Positions 9,019 through 18,054 of a stretch of 64,000 bases of DNA are shown here, in pieces (positions within the stretch are counted from its first letter, which is position 1; every line of letters begins with the position of its first letter). Source of the stretch: Sphingomonas kyeonggiensis (GTDB lineage Bacteria > Pseudomonadota > Alphaproteobacteria > Sphingomonadales > Sphingomonadaceae); NCBI RefSeq assembly GCF_014196745.1, contig NZ_JACIEH010000001.1, positions 310,001 through 374,000 of the forward strand. The letters run 5' to 3'. The notes below the pieces were generated by a model. That model was not told where the DNA came from, did no database searches, and was given only the letters and a program-made list of their open reading frames with translations. Made by a program: the position numbers and the translations under genes.

Positions 9019-9612
9019 GTGAAAAGGCTGCTTACCCTCGCCACCCTCGCGTCGCTGGCCCCGGCCGTTGCGTTCGCCCAGAGTTCAGAGCCGAGCTTTA
9101 CCGGACCGCATGTGGCGATCTCGGGCGGCTGGAACCAGAATCAGGACAAGAAGGTGCTGACCGGCACGAGCAAGGACAGCCGGTCCAGGGGCGGAATCGC
9201 GGTTCGCGGCGCCGCCGGGTACGACATCGGGATCGGCCGGATGGCGATCGTTGGCGGTGAAGTCGGTATCGCCACGGGCGGTCGCGACGTCGTGACCCGC
9301 AGAGGTACCAGCAGCTATCGCACCGATCCCCGGCTCACCCTCGATGCCACGGCGCGCGTCGGCATCAAGCCCGTCGACAATGTGCTGCTGTTCGGCAAGG
9401 CCGGCTGGGCGATGCAGAATGTCCGCACCCGTCTCGCCACCACGACCGGGAGCCTGTCCAGCAAGTCGACCGAGCACGGCTTTCTCTGGGGTGCCGGCGC
9501 GGAGTTGGCGGTGACCAGGAATGTCGCGCTGCGCGCCGACTTCGACCGCGTCTCCTTCAACGACCACTACAGGCGCAATCGCGTCCTTGCCGGCGTGAAC
9601 GTTCGCTTCTGA
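9019..9612 (+). CDS. Outer-membrane beta-barrel protein (OmpA-like/OMP_b-brl)
   Basis: A 197-residue porin-like protein. The GTG start gives a clear signal peptide (MKRLLTLATLASLAPAVAFAQ). After it come alternating beta strands with GGWNQNQ, VGGEVGIATG, DATARVGIK, LFGKAGWAMQN, WGAGAELAVT and a final ALRADFDRV...NVRF strand ending in Phe, as usual for BAM-inserted barrels. About eight strands are expected. An upstream in-frame GTG at 8896 would add a hydrophilic extension before the signal peptide and is unlikely. The ligand, if any, is unknown. Bases 8824-9018 hold no gene. Confidence 0.85.
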   Translation: MKRLLTLATLASLAPAVAFAQSSEPSFTGPHVAISGGWNQNQDKKVLTGTSKDSRSRGGIAVRGAAGYDIGIGRMAIVGGEVGIATGGRDVVTRRGTSSYRTDPRLTLDATARVGIKPVDNVLLFGKAGWAMQNVRTRLATTTGSLSSKSTEHGFLWGAGAELAVTRNVALRADFDRVSFNDHYRRNRVLAGVNVRF

Positions 9613-9881
9613 GGCGATCGGTGCGCCGCATCACTTCCCTCACGATGCCTGGCGCTCCGCGATCCTGAGCGTGAAATCGATCACCGGCAACGCCGTCCGG
9701 AGGCAGCCTGGCCTGCGCCGGACGGCGCATGATCTACGACGGCCACGGCTTCGGCTGCGGCGCCGCCGTTCGGCCCATCCCTGGACAGCGCCCGGGGCCG
9801 AGCGGCGGCCTTCCACGGCCCGACACGCCAGCCCGAGCGCAATCGATCGGCGTGCGAGGGGCGCTTCCCGGACCAGCCCTG

Positions 9882-10049
9882 ATGATCTGCAAGATATTCC
9901 TCGGAATCCTCCTCCTTTCGCTCGCCATCATGCTCTTCGACTGGCTGCGCTCCGAACTCGTGGATCCCTATGTGGCGGCGATCCTGGTCGGGACATTGGC
10001 GGTCACCCTGATCAACCAGGTGAAGATTCGCCGGCACCGATCCCGATAG
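9882..10049 (+). CDS. Possible small membrane protein, unrecognised
   Basis: A 55-residue reading frame with two hydrophobic segments (IFLGILLLSLAIMLF and VAAILVGTLAVTLI) and a basic tail (KIRRHRSR). The composition is typical of a real small inner-membrane protein, whereas the upstream in-frame sequence back to 9729 is proline- and arginine-rich and looks non-coding. No good ribosome binding site is evident and I recognise no family, so it is tentative. The rest of 9613-9881 shows nothing. Confidence 0.35.
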   Translation: MICKIFLGILLLSLAIMLFDWLRSELVDPYVAAILVGTLAVTLINQVKIRRHRSR

Positions 10050-10064
10050 TACAGGCGCCGGCCT

Positions 10065-11138
10065 CTATATCTGGGGACGGCAGGGGATCGTGAGGAGGAA
10101 CGAGGCTCCACCGTCGATCCTTCGGTAGACGGCCGTGCCCGCGTGAATCTCCGCGATGGCGCGTACCACGGACAGCCCCAGTCCGCTGCCCTTGGGAACT
10201 ATCCCCTGTTCCACGTAACGCCGGAAGGGATCGAAGGCATGTTCCTCGAAGTCGGGGGGAAGGCCGGGTCCGGAATCACGCACTTCCAGATGGACCTCGT
10301 CCGCCCGGCGCGCGAGCGTGACATGGACGGGGCCGGGATCCGCGTGTCGGCGTGCATTCTCCAGAAGCGCCAGCACCGCCTGGCGAACACGCCCGCTATC
10401 CGCAACGCAGTTCGAAGGTTCGATGGACGTGTTCAGGATCAGGCCCGCCTTTTCGAGCTCGGGCCGCATCAGCTGTATCGTGGTTTCCACCACTTCGGCG
10501 AGGTCGGTTTCCCGAAGGTCGGCGCGCAGCTGCCCCGCGTCGAAAAGCGTGACGGTGCGAAGATCGTCGATCAACGCCGAGAGTGAGGTAACCTGGGCCT
10601 CCAGCGATCGGAGCAGTTGCGGCTCCGGCTTGAAAACGCCGTCGGCCAGTCCCTGCAGACGCCCCCGCAAGATCGTCACGGGGGTTCGCAGTTCGTGCGC
10701 GATCGTCGCATTCCACCGGGTGACGCCTTCCGACGCAGCTTCGAGCCGCTCGGCCAGGAGATTGAAGTCGTCGACGAGCATCGAAAGGCCCGAGAGCGAT
10801 CCATTGACCGAGACTGCCCGCGCGGTGAGGTCGCCGTCCGCTATGCGCCGCGCATTCTGGGCCACCGATACGACCGGGGCGACGATGCTGCGCGCGAGGC
10901 CGGTCGCGGCGATCGCGGCCAGGATCGCCGCAATCAGGCACACGAAACCGATGATGAACCACTCGATGCCCGCCGGCATCCACTGTTCGTTGTCGGGCAA
11001 CACCAGCTTCGGCGCGACGCGGATCAGGATGCCGTAGATCAGGTACATGCTGACCACCGTCAGGATGACGGATGACATCGAAGTGATGACCACCGACCGG
11101 ATGATCTGGCGGCCCAGGCGAGGGTTTATGTCGCTCAT
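10065..11138 (-). CDS. AdeS-like sensor histidine kinase
   Basis: A 357-residue inner-membrane kinase with two membrane helices (about residues 11-40 and 58-82), a HAMP domain (SIVAPVVSVAQNARRIADGDL), a HisKA domain with His148 in ATIAHELRTPVT, and a HATPase domain (NARRHA, DSGPGLP, GSGLGLSVVRAI). The stretch HELRTPVTILRGRLQGLADGV is very close to AdeS of Acinetobacter baumannii as I remember it. The gene overlaps the response regulator gene by 4 bases (ATGA). It should phosphorylate that regulator, which in turn controls the divergent RND pump. The inducing signal is unknown. Confidence 0.9.
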   Translation of the reverse strand: MSDINPRLGRQIIRSVVITSMSSVILTVVSMYLIYGILIRVAPKLVLPDNEQWMPAGIEWFIIGFVCLIAAILAAIAATGLARSIVAPVVSVAQNARRIADGDLTARAVSVNGSLSGLSMLVDDFNLLAERLEAASEGVTRWNATIAHELRTPVTILRGRLQGLADGVFKPEPQLLRSLEAQVTSLSALIDDLRTVTLFDAGQLRADLRETDLAEVVETTIQLMRPELEKAGLILNTSIEPSNCVADSGRVRQAVLALLENARRHADPGPVHVTLARRADEVHLEVRDSGPGLPPDFEEHAFDPFRRYVEQGIVPKGSGLGLSVVRAIAEIHAGTAVYRRIDGGASFLLTIPCRPQI

Positions 11139-11833
11139 GCGTCCTGCGCCAGCCTGAAGCCGACGCCCCGGATGTTCCTGACGAAGCCATGCGCGCCGGC
11201 TTCCTCGAGCTTTCTGCGCAGCTTGCTGAGATGCGTATCCGCCGTCCGTTCGAGCGCTTCGCCGCCCGGCAGGCAGGCGTCGACCAGTTCCGCTCTCGAG
11301 AAGGCGCGTCTGGGTGCGCGTGCCATGTGCGCCAGGATACGGAATTCGGTGAGGGTCAGCGCGAGCGGGGCCTTTTGGCCGTCGCCGCCGATCACCGAAG
11401 CGGCATGGCTCTCCAGATCGATCTCGACGGCGCCCACGCGCAGCACCGAGCCATGGGAATTGCCGACCCGCCGCAGCACCGCGCGCGCACGTGCCGCGAC
11501 CTCGACCGCATTGAACGGCTTGACCACATAGTCGTCCGCACCGACGCGAAGGGCCTGGAGCTTGTCGATGTCCTGGTCGAGCGCGGTCAGCATGATGACG
11601 GGGGTCGCTCCGCGGCGGCGGACCTCGGCCAGGACGTCCCAGCCGCTCATCCGGGGCAGATGCACGTCCAGGGTGATCAGATCCGGCTTCAGCGCCAGAT
11701 GCAGATCGAGTGCGGTCCGTCCGTCGCTCGCCCGGACGGTACGGAAGCCCTCGCGTTCGAGATAGGCGACGATCACCTCCGCGATTTCATGCTCGTCCTC
11801 GACGACGAGGATGAGCGCGTTGCTCGAGTCCAT
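11135..11833 (-). CDS. AdeR-like OmpR-family response regulator
   Basis: A 232-residue OmpR/PhoB-type regulator. The receiver domain has the acidic pocket (VEDEHE), phospho-acceptor Asp56 in LITLDVHLP, and VVKPFNA. VIMLTALDQDIDKLQALRVG is nearly the same as the corresponding part of AdeR. The C-terminal winged helix (about 130-230) contains LTLTEFRILAHM and a recognition segment SKLRRKLEEAG. It is the first gene of the regulator-kinase pair and is divergent from the efflux operon. The 144-bp gap between them carries direct repeats that suit dimers of this family. Likely role: activator of the pump genes. Confidence 0.92.
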   Translation of the reverse strand: MDSSNALILVVEDEHEIAEVIVAYLEREGFRTVRASDGRTALDLHLALKPDLITLDVHLPRMSGWDVLAEVRRRGATPVIMLTALDQDIDKLQALRVGADDYVVKPFNAVEVAARARAVLRRVGNSHGSVLRVGAVEIDLESHAASVIGGDGQKAPLALTLTEFRILAHMARAPRRAFSRAELVDACLPGGEALERTADTHLSKLRRKLEEAGAHGFVRNIRGVGFRLAQDA

Positions 11834-11888
11834 GGCAGTTCACTCCGTTGGAGCCAATCTACACTCCTGGCCGGGGCACGCCATGCCG

Positions 11889-11928
11889 CTCCACAAACCC
11901 TCCACACAATCGCGACAGCTCCTCCACC
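11889..11928 (-). promoter_or_regulatory. TGTGGAG direct repeats, putative AdeR-like operator
   Basis: On the minus strand TGTGGAG occurs at 11906-11900 and at 11895-11889, exactly 11 bp apart. A related GGTGGAG lies at 11928-11922, two further turns away and in phase. OmpR-family dimers bind head-to-tail repeats with a 10-11 bp period. As I recall it, the AdeR box of A. baumannii is also a pair of GTGTGGAG repeats in the equivalent gap. The repeats are seen; their use is inferred. Confidence 0.6.
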
Positions 11929-11977
11929 GCACCCGGTCAGGAGGGGCGCGAAGGCAGCATCAACAAGCTGGAGCATC

Positions 11978-13126
11978 ATGAGGAAAATCAGCCAGCAGCG
12001 CGGAATCGCGCTGCTTTTCGTCGCGTCCACCTCCCTCGCGCTCGCCGCGTGCGGTGCGTCCGAATCCGCTTCCGAGCCGCAGGCGGCATTGCCCGTGTCG
12101 GTCGTCACCGTCGGCACCTCCGACCTCGATATCGCCGACGAGTTGCCGGGCCGGGTCGTCGCCTATCGCGTGGCGGAGATCCGCCCCCAGGTGGCCGGCA
12201 TCATCCAGCGTCGCCTGTTCCAGCAGGGCAGCGAGGTGCGGGAAGGGCAACCGCTGTTCCAGATCAATGCCATGCCGTTCCAGGCCGATGTCGACAGCGC
12301 CCGTGCCAGTGTCGAACGGGCCAATGCCACCCTGGCGCGCGCCCGGCTCCAGGAAGAGCGGCTGGCGCCGCTGATGAAGGCGGATGCGATCAGCGGCCAG
12401 TCCTATGACGATGCCGTCGCGTCACGCCGGACCGCGCAGGCCGAGCTCGCCCAGGCCCGCGCCGATCTTCGCCGGAAGAATGTCGATCTCGGTTTCTCGA
12501 TCATCCGTTCGCCGATCAGCGGGCGGATCGACCAGGCGGTCTTCACCGAAGGCGCGCTCGCCTCGGTCAGCGACGCCAATCCGCTTGCCACCGTCCAGCA
12601 GATCGACCGCGTCTATGTCGATGTGCGGCAACCGGCCTCGCGGCTGGAAGCGTTGCGCGCGGCCGCGCGCGCCGGCGCCGGCAACCAGGGCGCGCCGGTC
12701 GAGCTCCTTTCGGCGGATGGGCGCAGCTACCCCGTGAAGGGGAAGCTCCTCTTCTCCGGCGTCAGCGTCGATCCCGGCACCGGCCAGGTGATCGCGCGCG
12801 TCGAATTCGCCAACCCGGATCGTCAGCTGCTGCCCGGCATGTTCGTCCGGGCGAAGCTGCCGCGTCTCCATGTCGCGGGCGCGATGACCGTGCCGCAACA
12901 GGCCGTGACGCACGACGCCGCGGGGACGGCTACGGTCAACGTCGTGGCCAATGGCGGGAAGGTCTCGCAGCGGACCGTCACGACGGGCGACGAGCAGAAC
13001 GGCAGCGTCCTCATCACCTCGGGCCTCAAGCGTGGGGAAACCGTGATCGTGGAAGGCGCCGACCGCCTGCAGCCCGGGATCACCGTCAAGCCGGTCGCCT
13101 GGAGCAACCCCGCAGCCAAGCGCTGA
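11978..13126 (+). CDS. RND efflux periplasmic adaptor (membrane fusion protein), AdeA/AcrA type
   Basis: A 382-residue lipoprotein adaptor that bridges the inner-membrane pump and outer-membrane channel. The signal MRKISQQRGIALLFVASTSL ends in lipobox LAAC. It has the barrel-sandwich/lipoyl halves (VAEIRPQVAGIIQRRLFQQG and IRSPISGRIDQAVFTEGA), an alpha-hairpin between them (SARASVERANATLARARLQ), and the membrane-proximal beta domain near the end. The frame is open far upstream, but only the ATG at 11978, with GGAG before it, gives the lipoprotein signal. First gene of the pump operon, 22 bp before the RND gene. Confidence 0.93.
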   Translation: MRKISQQRGIALLFVASTSLALAACGASESASEPQAALPVSVVTVGTSDLDIADELPGRVVAYRVAEIRPQVAGIIQRRLFQQGSEVREGQPLFQINAMPFQADVDSARASVERANATLARARLQEERLAPLMKADAISGQSYDDAVASRRTAQAELAQARADLRRKNVDLGFSIIRSPISGRIDQAVFTEGALASVSDANPLATVQQIDRVYVDVRQPASRLEALRAAARAGAGNQGAPVELLSADGRSYPVKGKLLFSGVSVDPGTGQVIARVEFANPDRQLLPGMFVRAKLPRLHVAGAMTVPQQAVTHDAAGTATVNVVANGGKVSQRTVTTGDEQNGSVLITSGLKRGETVIVEGADRLQPGITVKPVAWSNPAAKR

Positions 13127-13148
13127 TCGCAAAAGCGAGACAATCATC

Positions 13149-16100
13149 ATGCCCCGTTTCTTCATCGAGCGGCCCGTGTTCGCATGGGTCGTCGCCATCG
13201 CGATCATCGTCATGGGACTGATCGCCATCCCGCAGCTGCCGATCGCGCGCTATCCCACGATCGCGCCGCCCAGCATCAGCATCTACGCAACCTATCCGGG
13301 CGCCACGCCGCAGACGATGAACGACAGCGTCGTCAGCCTGATCGAGCGCGAACTCTCGAGCGTGAAGCACCTGCTCTATTTCGAGAGCTCGACCGACACC
13401 TCGGGCATGGCGACGATCACCGCGACATTCGAGCCGGGAACCGATCCCGAGCTGGCCCAGGTCGACGTGCAGAACCGCATCAAGTCGGCAGAGCCACGGC
13501 TTCCACAGGTCGTCCGCCAGTCCGGCCTCACCGTGGAGGCGGCGTCCTCCGGCTTCCTGATGCTGGTCTCGATCCAGTCGAGCAAGCCGGGTGTCGATGA
13601 AGTCGAGCTTGGCGACTATGCGGCGCGCAACGTCTCCGAAGAGCTGAAGCGCATCCCGGGCGTCGGCCGTGTGCAGCTGTTCTCGGCCGAGCGTGCCATG
13701 CGCATCTGGCTCGATCCGGCCAAGCTGGTTTCCTATGGCCTGTCCGCGAGCGAGGTCACCGCCGCGATCTCCGCGCAGAACCTCCAGATCGCCCCCGGTG
13801 CGCTGGGCGGTGCCCCGACGACCGAGGCGCAACGCGTGACCGTGCCGCTGACCGTCGATGGCCAGCTGCAAACTCCCGAGGAGTTTCGCCAGATCGTCCT
13901 GCGTGCGAACGCGGACGGCGCTGCCGTCGTCCTTGGCGACGTGGCGAAGGTGGAACTGGGGCCGCAGAGCTTCAGCTTCTCCACCCGCAACAATGGCAAG
14001 CCGGTCGCGACCCTGGCGATCCAGCTCGCGCCGGGCGCGAATGCGGTGCGGGCGGCCGAAGGCGTGCGCGCCCGCATGGACGAGCTGGCCAGGACGATGC
14101 CGGCCGGCATGAGCTACAGCACCCCGTTCGACACGGCGCCCTTCGTCAAGATCTCGATCGAGAAGGTGATCCACACCCTCCTGGAAGCGATGGTGCTGGT
14201 CTTCCTGGTGATGTTCCTGTTTCTCCAGAAGATCCGCTACACGCTCATTCCCGCCATCGTGGCGCCGATCGCGCTGCTCGGCACCTTCGCGGTCATGCTG
14301 ATGGCCGGCTTCTCGGTGAACGTGCTGACCATGTTCGGCATGGTGCTGGCGATCGGCATCATCGTCGATGACGCGATCGTCGTCGTCGAGGCCGTGGAAC
14401 GCATCATGGCCGAGGAAGGCCTGTCGCCGAAGGAGGCGACCAAGAAGGCGATGAAGGAGATCACCGGGGCGGTGATCGGGATCACGCTGGTGCTTACCGC
14501 GGTGTTCATCCCGATGGCGCTGTCCAGCGGCTCGGTCGGCGCGATCTACCAGCAGTTCACCATCTCCATGGCCGTCTCGATCCTGTTCTCGGCCTTTCTC
14601 GCACTCACGCTCACGCCCGCGCTTTGCGCGACGCTGCTCAAGCCGGTTCATGGTCACGCTGCGAAGAAGGGCTTCTTCGGCTGGTTCGACCGCAGGTTCG
14701 AAGCGATGACCCATGGCTATCAGGGCTGGGTCGCGGGGCTTCTGAAGCGTTCGGGCCGGGTGATGGCCTCGTTCGCCGTGATCCTGGTGCTCCTCGGCGT
14801 CGGCTTCATGAGCCTGCCGTCGAGTTTCCTCCCCGATGAGGATCAGGGCTATTACATCACCTCCTTCCAGATGCCGTCGGACGCCACGGCGGCCCGGACG
14901 GATGCCGCGGTGGCGATCCTGGAGAGGCACAATGCCGGCCGGGCAGGCGTCGCCGACACGACCGCGGTGCAAGGTTTCAGCTTCTCCGGCGCGGGGCCGA
15001 ACGCCGCGATGGTCTTCACCATCCTCAAGGACTGGGGGCAGCGCGCAGGCGCGACCGCCGATGGCGAAGTGATGGCCGCCAACGATGCGACCTCGATCAG
15101 CCGGGAGGGCACGATCATGAGCGTCCTGCCGCCCTCGATCGACGGGATGGGCAACGCGACCGGCTTCTCGATGCGGCTGCAGGACCGGTCCAACCGTGGC
15201 AACGAGGCACTGATGGAAGCGCAGAACCAGCTGCTCATGCTGGCCGCGCAAAGCAATGTCGTGGTTGGCGTCTATCCCGAGGGCCTTCCGCCGGGCAGCA
15301 GCCTGAAGATGGAGATAGATCGCAAGAAGGCGCAGGCGCTGGGTGTCTCGTTCACCGCGATCGCCGATACGCTGAGCGCCGCGATGGGCTCCACCTATGT
15401 CAACGACTTCCCGAACCGCGGGCGGCTCCAGCAGGTGATCGTGCAGGCGGACGCGCCGGCCCGCATGAAGCTCGACGACGTCCTCAAGCTCAATGTCCGC
15501 AACGAAGCAGGCAACACGGTTCCACTGTCGGAACTGGTCACGCCGAAATGGGGCACGTCGCCGCTGCAGATGGTGCGCTACAATGGTTATCCGGCCGTCC
15601 GGATCGCCGGTGCTCCGGCACCGGACCGGTCGAGCGGCGAGGCCATGGCCGAGATGGAGCGGCTCGTGCAGCAGCTGCCGCCCGGCTACACGATCGAATG
15701 GACCGGCCAGTCGCTGCAGGAGAAGCAGGCGGGCAGCCAGATCTTCATGCTGATGGGCCTGTCGATGCTGGTGGTCTTCCTGGTGCTGGCCGCGCTCTAC
15801 GAGAGCTGGGCGATCCCGCTTTCGGTAATGCTCGTCGTCCCGCTCGGCCTGATCGGCTCGGTTGCCGCGGTCCTGCTCGTCGGCATGCCCAACGACGTCT
15901 TCTTCAAGGTCGGGATGATCACGATCATCGGCCTGAGCGCGAAGAACGCCATCCTGATCGTCGAGTTCGCCAAGGCGGCGCGGGAAGGCGGCATGGGCCT
16001 GGCGGAGTCCGCCCTGCACGCGGCCCGCCTGCGCCTGCGCCCGATCATCATGACCAGCCTCGCCTTCACGCTGGGCGTGGTGCCGCTGATGATCGCGAGC

Positions 16101-16292
16101 GGTGCGAGTGCGGAGACCCAGCGGGCGATCGGAACCGGCGTGTTCGGCGGCATGCTGACCGCCACGCTGCTCGCGATCTTCTTCGTCCCCGTTTTCTTCG
16201 TCGCGGTACTCGGCCTGGTCGATCGCCTGCGCCGCAAGACCAAGCCCAACGATGCGGCCGGCCCCGACGCCCAGCCCGTCCCGGAGAACTGA
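13149..16292 (+). CDS. RND multidrug efflux transporter, HAE1 family (AdeB/AcrB type)
   Basis: A full-length 1047-residue proton-driven HAE1 transporter. It begins MPRFFIERPVFAWVVAI and has the usual two halves, each with six membrane helices and a large periplasmic loop. Helix 4 carries the proton-relay pair in GIIVDDAIVVVEAVERIM, and helix 10 the conserved Lys in GLSAKNAILIVEFAK. The porter domain contains IPGVGRVQLF and QNLQIAPGALGG. It should export lipophilic or amphiphilic drugs with the adaptor before it and the channel two bases after its stop. A long antisense reading frame over this gene is a coding shadow. Confidence 0.96.
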   Translation: MPRFFIERPVFAWVVAIAIIVMGLIAIPQLPIARYPTIAPPSISIYATYPGATPQTMNDSVVSLIERELSSVKHLLYFESSTDTSGMATITATFEPGTDPELAQVDVQNRIKSAEPRLPQVVRQSGLTVEAASSGFLMLVSIQSSKPGVDEVELGDYAARNVSEELKRIPGVGRVQLFSAERAMRIWLDPAKLVSYGLSASEVTAAISAQNLQIAPGALGGAPTTEAQRVTVPLTVDGQLQTPEEFRQIVLRANADGAAVVLGDVAKVELGPQSFSFSTRNNGKPVATLAIQLAPGANAVRAAEGVRARMDELARTMPAGMSYSTPFDTAPFVKISIEKVIHTLLEAMVLVFLVMFLFLQKIRYTLIPAIVAPIALLGTFAVMLMAGFSVNVLTMFGMVLAIGIIVDDAIVVVEAVERIMAEEGLSPKEATKKAMKEITGAVIGITLVLTAVFIPMALSSGSVGAIYQQFTISMAVSILFSAFLALTLTPALCATLLKPVHGHAAKKGFFGWFDRRFEAMTHGYQGWVAGLLKRSGRVMASFAVILVLLGVGFMSLPSSFLPDEDQGYYITSFQMPSDATAARTDAAVAILERHNAGRAGVADTTAVQGFSFSGAGPNAAMVFTILKDWGQRAGATADGEVMAANDATSISREGTIMSVLPPSIDGMGNATGFSMRLQDRSNRGNEALMEAQNQLLMLAAQSNVVVGVYPEGLPPGSSLKMEIDRKKAQALGVSFTAIADTLSAAMGSTYVNDFPNRGRLQQVIVQADAPARMKLDDVLKLNVRNEAGNTVPLSELVTPKWGTSPLQMVRYNGYPAVRIAGAPAPDRSSGEAMAEMERLVQQLPPGYTIEWTGQSLQEKQAGSQIFMLMGLSMLVVFLVLAALYESWAIPLSVMLVVPLGLIGSVAAVLLVGMPNDVFFKVGMITIIGLSAKNAILIVEFAKAAREGGMGLAESALHAARLRLRPIIMTSLAFTLGVVPLMIASGASAETQRAIGTGVFGGMLTATLLAIFFVPVFFVAVLGLVDRLRRKTKPNDAAGPDAQPVPEN

Positions 16293-16293
16293 C

Positions 16294-17748
16294 ATGCGCA
16301 AATTCGCCCTGCTGGCGCTGCTGATGACCGGCGCCTGTTCGATGAACCCCCGACTGGAGGTGCCCGCGGCGCCGGTGCCTCCGACCTTCGCCGGTGCGCA
16401 GGACATGGAGCCACCAAGTGCCGCGGCGATCGGCTGGCGTGAGATGTTCGGGGATGCCCGGCTCCAGCGCCTGATCGCGCTGGGCCTGGAGAATAACCGC
16501 GACCTTCGGGTAGCGACGCTCAACGTCGAGGCTGCCCGCTCGCAATTCCGCGTGGCGCGCGGCGCCCAGTTCCCGCAGCTGGATGCCAATGGCAGCTATA
16601 CCCGCCAGCGCACGCCGTCCTCGACTGCTGCCGCAGGGCTGGGCGGCGCCTTGCCGGGCGGCGTGGGGGCACCGGCCGGATTCGAATTCGGCCAGTTCAC
16701 CGCGAACGCAGCGCTGACCAGTTTCGAGATCGATCTCTTCGGCAGGCTGCGCTCGCAGAGCCAGGCCGCGTTCGAACGCTATCTCGGTACCGAGGAAGGG
16801 CGGAGGTCTGCGCGGATCGCCCTGATCGCCTCGATCGCCGACGCCTATCTGAACGAGCGCCTCGCCACCGAACAGCTGGCGCTAACCGAACATACGCTCG
16901 CCGACTGGAACAGCTCGCTCGACATCGCACGCCGGCTTCGCGAGGCGCGTCAGGGCAGCGGCCTCGATGTGGCGCAGGCCGAAGGTCAGGTGCGCCAGGC
17001 CGAAGCCGATCTTGCCGGGGGAAGACGCGCCGTGGCCGAGGCGGGCAATGCGCTCCAGCTCCTGGTCGGCGCGCCGCTCCCCGCCGACCTGCCTGCGCCC
17101 GCCGACCTGATGGCGATGGACATGCTGACGCATCTTCCCGTCGGCCTGTCGTCGGACCTGCTCACCAACCGGCCCGACATACGCCAGGCCGAGCGCGAGC
17201 TGCGGGCTTCGAACGCCGATGTCGGCGCGGCGCGGGCGGCCTTCTTCCCGCGTATCTCGCTCACCGGCCTGTTCGGTTTCACCAGCCTCGCCTTCGACAA
17301 GCTGTTCAAGGGCGACAACCACAACTGGTCCTTCACCCCGAGCATCACGCAGCCGATCTTCAACGGCGGCAGCCTGCGCGGCTCCCTGAAGCTGGCGGAG
17401 GTCCGGACCTCGATCGCGGTCGCCCAATATGAGCAGGCGATCCAGGTCGCGTTCCGGGAGGTCTCGGACGGGATAGCTGGCCGGGAGACGTTCGGGATGC
17501 AACTCGCCTCCCAGCGCCAGGCGCTCGACGCAGCCCGGAAGCGGGTCTCGCTGTCCACGCTGCGGTACAAGGCGGGGCTCGACGGCCGTCTCGATCTCCT
17601 CGATGCGCAACGGACCGAATATGCCGCCCGCCAGGCCATGCTCAACCTCCGCCGGCAGGAGCTTTCCAGCGCAGCGGGCCTGTATCGTGCGCTCGGCGGC
17701 GGCGATGCAGCGGCCGAAATCGAGGCCGCGGTGTCGGCAGGAAAATAG
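16294..17748 (+). CDS. Outer-membrane efflux channel, NodT/OprM family (AdeC-like)
   Basis: A 484-residue trimeric outer-membrane factor. The signal MRKFALLALLMTGAC ends in a lipobox, so it is probably acylated like OprM. Repeated OEP domains are visible: AALTSFEIDLFGRLRS in the first half and SITQPIFNGGSLRG in the second, plus SSDLLTNRPDIRQAERELR and RISLTGLFGF. It starts one base after the RND stop and completes a three-part pump in one operon. Its presence makes the system independent of a shared TolC. Confidence 0.94.
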   Translation: MRKFALLALLMTGACSMNPRLEVPAAPVPPTFAGAQDMEPPSAAAIGWREMFGDARLQRLIALGLENNRDLRVATLNVEAARSQFRVARGAQFPQLDANGSYTRQRTPSSTAAAGLGGALPGGVGAPAGFEFGQFTANAALTSFEIDLFGRLRSQSQAAFERYLGTEEGRRSARIALIASIADAYLNERLATEQLALTEHTLADWNSSLDIARRLREARQGSGLDVAQAEGQVRQAEADLAGGRRAVAEAGNALQLLVGAPLPADLPAPADLMAMDMLTHLPVGLSSDLLTNRPDIRQAERELRASNADVGAARAAFFPRISLTGLFGFTSLAFDKLFKGDNHNWSFTPSITQPIFNGGSLRGSLKLAEVRTSIAVAQYEQAIQVAFREVSDGIAGRETFGMQLASQRQALDAARKRVSLSTLRYKAGLDGRLDLLDAQRTEYAARQAMLNLRRQELSSAAGLYRALGGGDAAAEIEAAVSAGK

Positions 17749-18054
17749 GCGAAGAGCAGCCTTCGTGGCCAACATGGGCAGTCCGTACATCGGAGAGCGT
17801 CGCGATTTTCGTAAAAGCCTTTGGTAAGATCCTGTGCTGTTAAGGAATCTTCTACCGCAGATCGTGGCGAGTCCTGATTTTGGTAAATAGGGTAAAGATC
17901 GCCCCGTTCTGCGCTGGATAAGTAATAAAATTATAGTCTATTTTGGTGACATTATTTACATGGAGTCAATTGACTCCTGTTCGCATTGTAATAACCTTCA
18001 TCGACGTTTGAAATTCTGCGTCACAGAAACCTTATTCAAGTATTGGAACAGGTA
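17749..18054 (+). promoter_or_regulatory. AT-rich gap upstream of the RiPP cluster with a 16-bp perfect palindrome
   Basis: This 306-bp gap is clearly richer in A and T than its neighbours and contains no gene. It holds a perfect palindrome, GGAGTCAATTGACTCC, at 17962-17977, about 80 bp before the first precursor gene. TTTGGTAA occurs twice (near 17820 and 17880). The gap most likely carries the promoter and an operator for the RiPP genes. I could not place a convincing -35/-10 pair: a TTGACT inside the palindrome is only 13 bp from TAATAA. Confidence 0.5.

Noticed and set aside
9671..10093. Open frame of 140 codons on the plus strand
   Set aside because: The Arg/Pro-rich translation overlaps a better small membrane-protein candidate and shows no family features.
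13086..16589. Open frame of 1,167 codons on the minus strand over the RND pump
   Set aside because: The plus strand encodes a full-length, highly conserved RND transporter; the antisense product has no recognisable domain.
17970..17994. TTGACT/TAATAA promoter before the RiPP genes
   Set aside because: The spacer is only 13 bp, too short for a normal sigma-70 promoter, and TTGACT is part of the palindrome.
17749..18054. A third copy of the tRNA-Leu repeat at the left side of the RiPP cluster
   Set aside because: I looked for it as the left end of an older island but saw no match; the end may have decayed or lie further away.
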